A stretch of DNA of 64,000 bases from Bacillus sp. T3 (lineage in GTDB: Bacteria > Bacillota > Bacilli > Bacillales > Cytobacillaceae), in assembly GCF_033449965.1 (NCBI RefSeq), contig NZ_CP137761.1, positions 3,844,001 through 3,908,000 on the forward strand, in the 5' to 3' direction. This document shows positions 55,146 through 64,000 of this stretch, one piece after another. A program made the translations under genes and the position numbers. Within the stretch, counting starts at the first letter, position 1. Every line of letters begins with the position of its first letter. The notes beneath the pieces were generated by a model that saw only the letters and a list, made by a program, of their open reading frames with translations, did not search any database and was not told the DNA's origin.

Positions 55146-56330
55146 TTAAATTTGAGAATCCATAGTATTCTTACTATGTAATGAAGTGGATCTTTCAACT
55201 TTGCTCGGTGTAAATATGGATCTGGTTAGGTATTTCCCTATTTCTATTGATGGTTTTTCAATTATATAATACAAAATGGTAGATAAAATAAAGGTTATAA
55301 GAACTACCATAGATATTATTATCCATAACGGAGCATGCCCATATAGAAAATGAACAGTGGAAAATAGGACAATTAGATGTGAAAGATATAAGCTATACGA
55401 AATTTTACCCATAAAATTAATTAGCTTATTTCTTAATAACAAAGAAAAACGCTTGGATGCTATCGCAATTATGATTAAAATACCTGAGCCCAAAGAAGTG
55501 AACCATGTATCAATTACTGTTCTATAGAACGGATTAAAGTCATTAATCAACATGTTTATTAAAAACGATGGATGTGCATATAAATATAACGTTAATCCTA
55601 TGATCAATATGATAATCCTAATTCTGAGACTTATCTTTTGAAAAAGATTTATTAAATCTTCTCGATATTTTGCTAATAAGGCTCCGAAAACAAAAATTGA
55701 AGAATAATGAACACTTACATAAAGTTCGGTACCAAAGAAATTTGCTTTAGTGATAATTGAATAAATAACACTTAAAATAGATAATGTGATACTTAATAAA
55801 ATAGATTTCTTTAAATTCAATCGTACAACCAAAAACATAAGGATTGGAAATATTATAGAAATTCTCATTTCATGGACTAATGACCACACTACATTATTAA
55901 AATTACTAGTAAATGTTCCTATTAAAAACATGTGCTTTAGTATCGTGTTTATATCTATAGTTCTCGTCCAATTCATATTAAACCAATTTGAAAGTCTATT
56001 AATCTCTCCCGAATAAAATAATTCTCTCGTTGTGAAGGCAATCAATATTGCAATTAAATATGGTAAATAAATTCTACAAATTCTCTTTACAATATATGTA
56101 CCATAATGAATTTCTTTGTTACCAAAAAAAGGAATCGCCAATACGAATCCACTTAGTACAAAAAATAATGTAACTGCCTCACTTCCTGCAATAATAAATC
56201 GGAATGGACCAAATTCAAATAATAAATTTGAGTACAAATTTGAATTAAATATTAAGTATATATGTCCTAAAAAAACTGAAAGTGCAGCTAAACCTCGTAA
56301 AGAATCTAATTCCTCATAACGACCGTTCAT
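55146..56330 (-). CDS. Acyltransferase family 3 membrane protein (OafA/YrhL-like), copy 1
   Basis: A 394-residue membrane protein with about ten helices. YEELDSLRGLAALSVFLGHIY at the start, with the conserved R-G and H, and SEAVTLFFVLSGFVL are the acyltransferase-3 hallmarks. Such enzymes move acetyl groups across the membrane on to surface sugars. The ATG at 56330 has AGGAGG nine bases upstream. It is followed closely by the vanZ-like gene and preceded by the methyltransferase gene. Two more members of the family lie in the same region. Confidence 0.88.
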   Translation of the reverse strand: MNGRYEELDSLRGLAALSVFLGHIYLIFNSNLYSNLLFEFGPFRFIIAGSEAVTLFFVLSGFVLAIPFFGNKEIHYGTYIVKRICRIYLPYLIAILIAFTTRELFYSGEINRLSNWFNMNWTRTIDINTILKHMFLIGTFTSNFNNVVWSLVHEMRISIIFPILMFLVVRLNLKKSILLSITLSILSVIYSIITKANFFGTELYVSVHYSSIFVFGALLAKYREDLINLFQKISLRIRIIILIIGLTLYLYAHPSFLINMLINDFNPFYRTVIDTWFTSLGSGILIIIAIASKRFSLLLRNKLINFMGKISYSLYLSHLIVLFSTVHFLYGHAPLWIIISMVVLITFILSTILYYIIEKPSIEIGKYLTRSIFTPSKVERSTSLHSKNTMDSQI

Positions 56331-56419
56331 TAAAATTTGCCTCCTAAAAGATAAAACCAAATAAAATGTGTAATGGAACGAATGAATTCAATAATTAATT
56401 AGTTAGTTAGCAGTTTGGA

Positions 56420-57220
56420 TTACTTTGTTGCTTTTATGAAGATGCTCTTCTGCAGTGGTGGATTATTTATTAGTCTACTATTTTTATCAAAAACCGGTGC
56501 TCTATAATCATTCTGGTTATAATCACCTAAAGTGTTATATTTTGAAGCTACTTCAGTATCCAAGAAGGAGTATTGCGTGAAGTGAACGACTAATAATCCT
56601 TGAGGATTGACTAACTCATCAAGCTCAATAATCTGTTTTTCGAACTTTTCAAAGGGATAAATTTTCTTTAAATTTGTAATTCCTTTTGCATCAATTTCAT
56701 TTGGTTTTCTTTGTAATACAGCCATACAAAAAATCGCATCAAATTTTCCATGTTTCTTTATTTCATTTGCTGTTGAGTAAATAAAGGAAATTTTCTCATC
56801 TACTGGTAGCATTCTGCATTTTTCAAGGCTTCTTTTGTTTATATCTGCACCTATTATTTGTGCATTCGGGAAATATTTACGTAGAGTTAATACTTCTTCT
56901 CCAGTGGAGCATCCATACGAGAGAATCTTTAAATTTTCTTTTCCATCAAAATATTCCTGGCACGCTGAAAAAATTGTAGGGTAGCGATCCATGTAGGTGA
57001 GAGGTGTTGTTTGATGAACATTTTTATAGTTGAATAACTGCATAAGAAGGATAAAACGATGGTCTTTATCAACTAAAGCACGTTTAGCATTTTTAATTGC
57101 ATGCCACAAAACATACAAAATTGATACAATAAATCTAGTAACAAGGTTTTTGTTTGATTTATTTTTCTTAACTGTCTGTTTCGCGGAATCAAGAATTTGT
57201 ACATTTATTTTAAAATCCAT
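56420..57220 (-). CDS. SAM-dependent methyltransferase (class I)
   Basis: A 266-residue protein with a Rossmann methyltransferase core: motif I ILSYGCSTGEEVLTL (about residues 99-113), the acidic Asp in IIGADINKRSLEKC, and FDAIFCMAVLQRKP. The N-terminal 90 residues, with a hydrophobic patch FIVSILYVLWHAI, may bind membrane. The acceptor is unknown; the setting suggests a polysaccharide or peptide. The ATG at 57220 has AGGAG nine bases upstream. The promoter holds a SinR-type palindrome (57313-57328). Confidence 0.78.
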   Translation of the reverse strand: MDFKINVQILDSAKQTVKKNKSNKNLVTRFIVSILYVLWHAIKNAKRALVDKDHRFILLMQLFNYKNVHQTTPLTYMDRYPTIFSACQEYFDGKENLKILSYGCSTGEEVLTLRKYFPNAQIIGADINKRSLEKCRMLPVDEKISFIYSTANEIKKHGKFDAIFCMAVLQRKPNEIDAKGITNLKKIYPFEKFEKQIIELDELVNPQGLLVVHFTQYSFLDTEVASKYNTLGDYNQNDYRAPVFDKNSRLINNPPLQKSIFIKATK

Positions 57221-57298
57221 ATACACATACTCCTTTAAACTATTCAAGATTTATCCTTTTTCTATTTTTGACCAAACACTTCTCTTTAGTTATATAAT

Positions 57299-57328
57299 AT
57301 TATATTAACACCGTTCTTTATTAAGAAC
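57299..57328 (-). promoter_or_regulatory. Promoter of the methyltransferase gene with a SinR-type operator
   Basis: TATAAT on the minus strand at 57299-57304 and, over the -35 position, the palindrome GTTCT-TTATTA-AGAAC (57313-57328). Its form and the flanking CCG...AAC bases match the site at 54552-54567. The leader to the ATG is about 75 bases. Confidence 0.6.
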
Positions 57329-57442
57329 AACGTTAATATGTTACAAGTTCCTCTTTTTGTTAAAATAACTTATAAAAATTAGAATGGACTCAAATATTGT
57401 ATGGATTTAGTATTCCTTCAAACCTTTATTTACTGCGTTTAG

Positions 57443-57472
57443 ATATAAAAATGACCCACACAGGGTCACTTT
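57443..57472 (-). terminator. Terminator of the beta-helix gene
   Basis: TGACCC and GGGTCA pair over a short loop at about 57453-57468; on the minus strand TTTTTATATC follows. Confidence 0.75.
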
Positions 57473-59496
57473 AATTTGATATTAAATTGTTGTTAATATT
57501 TATATCTTTTACTGTAATGTTCAACTTAGCATTAAAAAGTGTATTACCCTCAACTAAGTAAGGTGGTGCATCTGTTCCTGCATTAGAAGTGTCAATTCCA
57601 GAAATAGGAGTTTTAGTATATATCATGTTCTCTTTAAAAGTTGCACCAAATATTTTTGTAGGCTTAGGGGACCCATACGGTCCAACTTTTATCAATGGTG
57701 TATTAATTGTATTGTTAAGTGCCAGAATCATACAATTTAATAATTCAAACTTTTGAGCTGATAAAATATATACTGCAGCTCCATACCCAATATTTTCAAC
57801 AACTTCAAATATTGAATTTTGAATGATTACTTCTGTATTTACGCTGTTCACTTCAAGGAGATTCTCTTTTTCCTTAAATTTGCATTCTATAAGAACATAT
57901 TTCCCCCTTGTTTTATAGAAATTTTTCCAGCTTCAAAAAAACATTGTGTATATTTTCCTAACGGTAACACTGTACCTTTCCGATCTATATCTTCAACCGT
58001 TACCCTACTATAAATATTTTCATTGTTGCCATTTCCAAAAATTAGACCTTTTCCTGTAGTCTTCGCTTTAATCAATATATTATCTAGTTCAACCTTTTTA
58101 TCTCCTACATATAAAATGCCTGGTAGAATTCCATTATGTTTAATTGATATATTAGTGATCTTTTGACCTTCTCCACTACCTATACTCAAACTTGTATCAA
58201 CTAGTGAGGCAGTCGAAAAATTAATATTTTTACCTATTAAATTTACACTTCCGTTTATAAATTTATTGTGATGAACTTCAACGTCTTCCGGGTGTATAGT
58301 CAGACCAGACCCATTAAAAAAATTATTCTTTACGATTATCTCACCTCTAAAACCTGCATGACCATGAACACCCACATTACCAGTTGTTGATTGCATAAAA
58401 AAGTTTCCTTCAATTCGTACATTTTCTCCATAAGCTAAAACAATTTGTATTTTATTATCAATGAACCTGTTTCCATTGATGAATGTATTTCTCCCTGGAA
58501 AAAAGCCAGGCTCTATATCAATCCCGCTTTGCGGGGAGTTCCATTTGTATTATGAATCGTATTATTTTCAATTTGAACACCGTCTGATCCGACCAAACTT
58601 ATTCCTTGTCTTCTATTAAATCCGATATCACTATTTTTAATAGTAATATTCTTTGATATCGCTACAGTCATTCGACTAACTTTAAACCCTATTGTAGAAG
58701 ATGCCTCAAATACTGCTTTAAAATAATCTGCATCATCTGGAATTATAGATTCGTCTGAATAATACCTTAATTGTTTATCTGATTTGATAAAAGTTCCATC
58801 TTTTCTATAATAAAAAATGTCAACTTTACTATTCGATGTAATACCTTGTGGGAGCCAGAAATATATATTACGATACGTTTGGTATGAGAGGTTATCGAAA
58901 TTAGTTACAGTCCTATTATTTGTTCTAATCTTACCATTGGCAGCAATCAAGTTTCCGTTATCATCAATACCACCAGATTCTACGCTAGATTCTGATATAG
59001 TTGAACCAGTTATTGTAGTTCCACTAACTGTAACTCCATCACCTGTGAAATTTTCTAATTTTACACCATCTACAACAACATTTTCTGCGCCAACAATATC
59101 AATTCCCGTACCCCACTCATGAGTTCCACCTGTGGAATAGTTATGAGTATCTCGATCCCCTCTATATGTTCCCCCTTTAATTGTCACATTTTTAACATTT
59201 GTGCCAAGATAAAGGACAGAATATATTTCATAATCATTGCTTTCCTTTTGCAATACTACTTTGTCACTTAACAAAAAATCAATATCACTAACCAGATTAA
59301 TTCTTGATTGCAGATCTCCTCTTTGAGTCCCTTTTGCAATTAAGTAAGTCCCATCTGGTATCTTAAAGGTTTTATAACCATTTTCCTTTGCCCATTTTAT
59401 TGCAGAATTAATCCCACTTGTTGTTTCTAGAGGGTGAGTTCCATTATTGTATACTCCCCATCTTTCTAGCTCCAGTTCATACATTGGAGTTCTCAA
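57471..59496 (-). CDS. Right-handed parallel beta-helix protein (YobO / phage tail-spike like); frame broken twice
   Basis: A protein of about 675 residues if two indels are repaired. It opens YELELERWGVYNNGTHPLETTSGINSAIKWA, the glycan-active fold start known from Bacillus phage appendage proteins, and continues with repeated NVTIKGG, NVVVDGVKLENFTGDGV, ITIKNSDIGFN beta-helix rungs. The gene is broken at 58533-58536 (four G, one short) and 57903-57907 (five C, one short); both repairs give continuous beta-helix sequence (GTP-PQSGIDIEPGFFPG and KQGG-KYVLIECKF). A TTG at 59496 with GGGAG eight bases upstream is the best start; an ATG at 59517 lacks a ribosome site. It has no signal peptide, so its export is unclear. 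Confidence 0.75.
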
Positions 59497-59517
59497 ATAA
59501 TCATCTCCCTTTTTCAT

Positions 59518-60008
59518 TTCATTTATATTCTTATGAAATATGCTTTAAAAGGGATTGTACCAATTTACCAAAACGTTAAAAATAAGTAGATTGCGGAAAT
59601 AAGTGTTGGTATGGTGTCAAAATTGATACCAAATATAGTAAGATAAAATGCTTTTGGAGGAATTGAAAAAAGAGGGTGATCCATTTATTGATTTAAGCAA
59701 AGAAAAAATGTAAGAGCAGCGCCCAAATTCAGAGCAATTATGATAAAAATCAGGGCTTCTTAGTGTAGCAAACTCCTTTACAACCACCGAACATAATTAT
59801 GCAATAATTGTAAAGGAAGTGTTTTTTGATTAAATATCAAGAGATTCTATGGTTGCATGCCCAAGTACTCAGTCAACGAGAGGATTGCTCTAGCTCTACT
59901 TGGATATTTATTATTTTGTTAGAATATAGAAGAGGTAATTTCAACTTTTCTTATATTCAAGTTACTTGTTTGAACATTCATACAACAACTGATTTAATAA
60001 AGTTTAAA
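59518..60008. other. Gene-poor gap with a possible gene remnant
   Basis: Nearly 500 bases without a supported gene. At about 59648 a 21-codon frame (MLLEELKKEGDPFIDLSKEKM) sits behind no clear ribosome site and may be a remnant. At about 59778-59824 CTCCTTTACAA and TTGTAAAGGAAG pair across about 25 bases and are followed by TTTTTTG, which could be an old terminator. Upstream of the beta-helix gene GGTATGGTGTCAAAATTGATACC is an imperfect palindrome (about 59610-59632). Confidence 0.4.
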
Positions 60009-61094
60009 CTACAAATTATTACTTGTTATCCCTTTTGTTTGCCTTGGTATTCTTGGCATTTTATTTATTAAACTAAGAATTGGATAGTAAATTAAGTTAA
60101 TTAAACAGGATGAGATTATACATAAAATTAATAACCAAATATAAATTAGAATGGCGCTTCTTGGTGCAAAAGTCATTTCTTTAAAGATTGTTGAATAAAA
60201 GAACATGTGACTGAGCCAAATGTTGGTTGAATGTTTCCCACAAAAACTTAGTATTTTTTTAAATACATTATTTTTATTCATCAAATTAAATAAACAAATA
60301 AAACTTATTGATGTAATAGGAGCAATAATCATAGACTCATAAAGAGAATGGATAATTATTAATAATAAAATCCCTAATGAGAATATTATGTTTTTATGTT
60401 TATAACTTTTGACTTTTTGAACAAATACTGAATAAAAACGATCTTTAACGAAAATGGCTCCTATTATAAAAGGTAAAAGAGAAGTCCCAAGTAAAACAAT
60501 TGCATTAACACTAATTATCAATGGAGTGTTTTCACCTAAATCCAATACGCCCTTTATTCTCTGAATATAGCTCAAAAGATAAATTACACCAGTTACACCA
60601 AGAACCATAAAAGTATTATACTTTTTAATAGCCATGAAAATTATCGGTGAAATTATTACTAACAATACATATGTCTGCATGAACCACCAGGCACCATTAT
60701 AAGAATTAGATAACAAAAAGAAATTAAGAAGAAAATCAGTTACTGTACCAGGATATATCTCTTCTTTCCCTAAAAAAAATCCAATGGTTACAAATAGTAC
60801 AAGAATAATCCAAAAATTAATTAATAATTTTATTACTCTGATAAAATTTTCCTTTATATTTATATTACCTGTTTTTTGAAAATTGACGTACAAACCATAT
60901 CCACTAGCAAAACAAAAGATTGGAACACACGCATCACCAAACAATGCAAAATAATAAAGTAAAGGGACATCATTAATCCAGATATATGTATCATATAGTC
61001 CGTTAATTTCTTTTCTCGCAAACAAATGAAGTAGCAACATAAATAATATCGCTACTCCTTTTAGTACCTTCATATCATTTTTAGTAATTTCCAT
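60009..61094 (-). CDS. Acyltransferase family 3 membrane protein, copy 2
   Basis: A 361-residue membrane protein with about ten helices. KVLKGVAILFMLLLHLFARKE at the start, GDACVPIFCFASGYGLYV and WWFMQTYVLLVIISP place it in the acyltransferase-3 superfamily. It is more divergent than copy 1. It ends just short of the gene-poor gap. AT-rich codon usage (many AAA, ATT and TTA) matches its neighbours and differs from the addAB genes. The ribosome site GAGGT is a little far from the ATG (about 11 bases). Confidence 0.85.
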   Translation of the reverse strand: MEITKNDMKVLKGVAILFMLLLHLFARKEINGLYDTYIWINDVPLLYYFALFGDACVPIFCFASGYGLYVNFQKTGNINIKENFIRVIKLLINFWIILVLFVTIGFFLGKEEIYPGTVTDFLLNFFLLSNSYNGAWWFMQTYVLLVIISPIIFMAIKKYNTFMVLGVTGVIYLLSYIQRIKGVLDLGENTPLIISVNAIVLLGTSLLPFIIGAIFVKDRFYSVFVQKVKSYKHKNIIFSLGILLLIIIHSLYESMIIAPITSISFICLFNLMNKNNVFKKILSFCGKHSTNIWLSHMFFYSTIFKEMTFAPRSAILIYIWLLILCIISSCLINLIYYPILSLINKMPRIPRQTKGITSNNL

Positions 61095-61220
61095 TTTTAT
61101 AAAAACCTCACTTCTTTATGTAATATTATTGTTGCATAAAGAATACTATTCATTTAATAAAAATATGATTTAGTAATTTTATATATGTAACCATCATGTA
61201 AATTATTATAAATGTATATT

Positions 61221-62309
61221 TTAAAAGGAGAGATTTTTCATTGCTTTTGACCTTCTTTTATTAATTCTATATGAAACATATTTCTTAATATTATCAGTAT
61301 GTCTTTCTGTTAATAAAGAAATAAACCATGTATAGAAAATAACAAGAATAGCAAATAGTATTTTGATCCACAATGGAGTTGCCTTAAATGGCCAATAAGG
61401 TGATGCTAACCAGGTGAAAATAAAATTAGCTACTGGATAATGCATTACATATAGTGTATATGAAAATCCTGCCAAATCCTTTGAAATATTGTATTTAACA
61501 CCTCTACTAGTAGGTTCTCTAAATATTGAAATAATTAAATACATTAAAATTGCAAATGTTAACCCAATCGCTATATCTCTTAGTATTTGGTTGATAATTT
61601 TCTCTCCAAATATTAAATGTGGATAAAATGACACAATAACCATACCTAATGAAACAGATAATAGAAATAACTTTATTATTTTATTATTGATATTTATTGG
61701 TTTAATGAAAGGAATAATTGCACCAACTAACCAAACAAAAAAATAAAGTATAATTTTTTCTCCTATAAAAATAGAGATACCAATAAAAAATAGAAGATAA
61801 AATAACTTTATTAGAAATTTTTTCGAAACTATAGAAAGTATTAGGATCGGAAATAAAACATAATACCAAAATTCATAACTTAAACTCCAAAGAGGTCCAT
61901 TTAATCCATAGGGTTCTACTAGAATCCCTTGTAAAAAAAATAAATTTCCAATAAAGGTACTTAAGCCACTTAACTCTTGAATCTTCTGGTCAATACCAAA
62001 TAAGTTCATTTGGAGCTTACCCCAAAAAAAAGTTAACAATAAACCAGGTAATAGCACAATCCACAATCTAATTATTCTATTTATAAAATAATCAGACCAT
62101 TTCCATTTATTACCAATAAATACTCTTAATATAGATGAAGAAATAAAATAACCACTTAATACAAAAAATATCATTACTGCTTGATAGCCAGGTAATGGCA
62201 CATAAAAATGAAATAAAAATACAACAAATGCAGCTAGAAACCTAATAAAATCTAAAATTTGAGACCCAAAACTTTTACTGTCAATTGTATATATTGGTAC
62301 TTTCAACAT
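61221..62309 (-). CDS. Acyltransferase family 3 membrane protein (OafA-like), copy 3
   Basis: A 362-residue membrane protein with about ten helices: ILDFIRFLAAFVVFLFHFYVP with the conserved R and H, AVMIFFVLSGYFISSSIL, GPLWSLSYEFWYYVLFP. This is a typical O-acetyltransferase layout. The second of two adjacent ATGs (62309) has the better spacing to AGGAG. It sits between the flippase gene and copy 2, all on one strand, and probably belongs to the same polysaccharide locus. Confidence 0.87.
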   Translation of the reverse strand: MLKVPIYTIDSKSFGSQILDFIRFLAAFVVFLFHFYVPLPGYQAVMIFFVLSGYFISSSILRVFIGNKWKWSDYFINRIIRLWIVLLPGLLLTFFWGKLQMNLFGIDQKIQELSGLSTFIGNLFFLQGILVEPYGLNGPLWSLSYEFWYYVLFPILILSIVSKKFLIKLFYLLFFIGISIFIGEKIILYFFVWLVGAIIPFIKPININNKIIKLFLLSVSLGMVIVSFYPHLIFGEKIINQILRDIAIGLTFAILMYLIISIFREPTSRGVKYNISKDLAGFSYTLYVMHYPVANFIFTWLASPYWPFKATPLWIKILFAILVIFYTWFISLLTERHTDNIKKYVSYRINKRRSKAMKNLSF

Positions 62310-62467
62310 CATACGCTCCTAGTTATTAACCCTATTATAAAAAGAAAACTTCTTGTTTTTAATGGACAAAAAAGGGGCCAAAAACATATTTTTTGGGACA
62401 CCCTTTTAAAAATTAAATTACTAATTTTGTAAAAACACCAATAAAAGTCTTATTTCTATATAAATTA

Positions 62468-64000
62468 TCATGCAGAACGGGAAAATATTCTTACTTTAGG
62501 AAATGCACCTTTTAATGTATTCCATATATAAATAAATTCCTTACTTCTTTTTAATAATGGTATGTATATAATGTTAGGAATTATTAAACATATAATCCCT
62601 TTATATACTAAAGCAATGATGCCACTACCTATAACAAGAAAGTTGCATATTAATGAAGTAACATAACACACAAACAGTGTTAGTCCTAAATAACTTCCAT
62701 ATTTTAAAAAATAAGAATAGACCGGTACCTTGAACACATTTCTATATACGATTAAAGGTTGAGTCCAAAAAACAGTTAATATTGTACTTAATGTTGTCCC
62801 CATTAAAATCCCTGCTAATCCAAAAAATTTTACTAATATTAATGATGATATAAGATTAATTAGCCCTTCAATAATAGGTGCATATTTATCTTGTACAAAT
62901 AATCCTGCTTTGTTTTTAAATGTTGCAATTGCTGATCGCATACCGGTCAAGTAAAAATTAACTAAAATAATAATAAAAGAAAGCTGATCTAATAGATACT
63001 CTCTTCCAAGCCACCAACTGATAAATGGCTGTAATAAATTAAAAAGAAATATCACACATAATGAATAAATCCAAAAATTCACCAAAAAAGATACCTTAAA
63101 AATTGAATAACTTTTTTCATTATTTTCGGTAGCTATAAGGTTACCAACACTTTCTCCAATCCCACCTAATAAAGGCTTAGCTAGTGCAGACATTTGCTGC
63201 GTAATCATAGTGTAGTTAGCGTAGAGGCCAACTGTTGCTATACTAATAAATGATGAAATTAAAAGATTATCCGTTCCAAAAACCAAAAAAGCACCAATAT
63301 TTTGAAGAAACATCGCTTTAATATTTTTTACCATATTCTCTTTTGTAACAGAGTCGATTGAATATTTCTCCTTTGTAAGGATATACGGATATCTTTTATT
63401 GACAATGTCTCCATTATAAATGGTTTGCAACAAGAACAATGTCAATTCTATGATAAGGTACAATATATAACTTTTCGTCACTAGCAATATGATTATTCTA
63501 GCAATCATTGTGATGACTTGAAATATAAGGTTAACTTTTGCTATGACATAACCTCTTTGATCAGCATTTATTAATGACCACTTATGTGCATTTAAATATG
63601 AAATCATATTTTTGGCTACAAATAGAAAATAAATAATAGTTAGATTCTCTATATTCCCTCCATCTTTCATAAGTACACCTAAAAATGGAAATAAGCAAAT
63701 ACTAATTCCTAATGTAATTAAGGCTAAAATTGCATATGCTTTTTTATATAATTGAATGAGCGCAATTATTTTGTTATTTTCTCCATCTGCTAATGGTTTA
63801 TATAGATTATAAACTATACTAATTCCTATACCGCTTTCAACTAATGCCATTACTGATAAGACATTAGTTAAAAGCCCGTTAATCCCAAGGTAATCTACTC
63901 CTAAATTATCAACAAATATTTTACGAGACACAAATCCTAATAAAACAAGAATAATTTGGGATAATAGGCCAATATAAATGTTTTTTATTGAATGTTTAGT
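62468..64000 (-). CDS. Polysaccharide flippase (Wzx/oligosaccharide transporter family), start outside window
   Basis: At least 510 residues of a MATE/MOP-type membrane protein. The reading frame stays open to the right edge (IKNIYIGLLSQIILVLLGF ahead of VSRKIFVDNLGVDYLG), so the start lies beyond 64000. The family carries lipid-linked repeat units across the membrane for capsule or exopolysaccharide. Twelve or more hydrophobic helices are visible, with ESGIGISIVYNLYKPLA and GTDNLLISSFISIATVGLYANY as typical family features. Upstream genes of the locus must lie outside the window. Confidence 0.88.
   Translation of the reverse strand, partial: TKHSIKNIYIGLLSQIILVLLGFVSRKIFVDNLGVDYLGINGLLTNVLSVMALVESGIGISIVYNLYKPLADGENNKIIALIQLYKKAYAILALITLGISICLFPFLGVLMKDGGNIENLTIIYFLFVAKNMISYLNAHKWSLINADQRGYVIAKVNLIFQVITMIARIIILLVTKSYILYLIIELTLFLLQTIYNGDIVNKRYPYILTKEKYSIDSVTKENMVKNIKAMFLQNIGAFLVFGTDNLLISSFISIATVGLYANYTMITQQMSALAKPLLGGIGESVGNLIATENNEKSYSIFKVSFLVNFWIYSLCVIFLFNLLQPFISWWLGREYLLDQLSFIIILVNFYLTGMRSAIATFKNKAGLFVQDKYAPIIEGLINLISSLILVKFFGLAGILMGTTLSTILTVFWTQPLIVYRNVFKVPVYSYFLKYGSYLGLTLFVCYVTSLICNFLVIGSGIIALVYKGIICLIIPNIIYIPLLKRSKEFIYIWNTLKGAFPKVRIFSRSA

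Noticed and set aside
59826..60071. 81-codon plus-strand frame
   Set aside because: No ribosome site, no recognisable motif, and it runs into the end of the acyltransferase gene on the other strand.

Overview
The window comes from a low-GC, endospore-forming Bacillaceae chromosome (Bacillus or Neobacillus type). Supporting signs are strong AAGGAGG-type ribosome sites, a complete set of gerP spore-coat genes, small Bacillus-only proteins (YjzC, DUF3813, DUF3941), ArgR-, CtsR- and Fnr-type control sites, and the addBA - gerP - yis - yit - argCJBD-carAB-argF backbone, which as I remember it runs in the same general order in Bacillus subtilis.

Layout. 1-0.9 kb: 5' part of clpB behind a CtsR operator. 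1-11.1 kb: yjzC and the arginine cluster argC-J-B-D-carA-carB-argF on the minus strand, leading from glutamate to citrulline. 11.3-19.5 kb: an anaerobic/nitrate-type island with two Fnr paralogues, ywiC, moeA-mobB, moaA, a di-iron Fe-S repair protein and a radical SAM/SPASM protein. Four of its transcription units have an Fnr-like palindrome centred exactly 41.5 bases upstream of the predicted start. 19.5-22.8 kb: a three-gene ABC exporter of LnrLMN type. 22.96-24.43 kb: a complete IS3-family element with a 3-bp target duplication, sitting inside the terminator of a yitW-like gene. 24.5-39.5 kb: yit/yis backbone genes, an amylase-like protein with altered catalytic positions, a NERD protein, an AsnO-type asparagine synthetase and an acyl-CoA ligase. 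39.7-42.3 kb: gerPABCDE, then an eight-unit 52-bp tandem array, then gerPF. 42.4-49.7 kb: addA and addB.

49.8-54.6 kb is the most unusual segment. It is a compact minus-strand operon encoding a 60-residue candidate precursor peptide, an HPr-kinase-like protein, a PqqD-type protein, an ER-type S26 signal peptidase, an ABC exporter and a family-5-type nucleotidyltransferase. It looks like a ribosomal-peptide modification and export system without any recognisable cyclase. From 54.6 kb to the right edge the DNA becomes visibly more AT-rich and encodes a surface-polysaccharide type set: VanZ, three acyltransferases, a methyltransferase, a beta-helix protein and a flippase. The peptide operon and the methyltransferase gene each carry a palindrome GTTCT-N6-AGAAC overlapping the promoter. 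This is the form of a SinR (biofilm master repressor) operator, so the two loci may be one matrix-linked regulon.

Sequence quality. Nine places show an otherwise intact gene broken by a 1- or 2-base indel, mostly at short base runs (IS orfA, the Cof hydrolase, amylase, asnO, addA, addB, the peptide ABC exporter, and twice in the beta-helix gene). The simplest reading is uncorrected sequencing error, so these are described as whole genes with the break position given.
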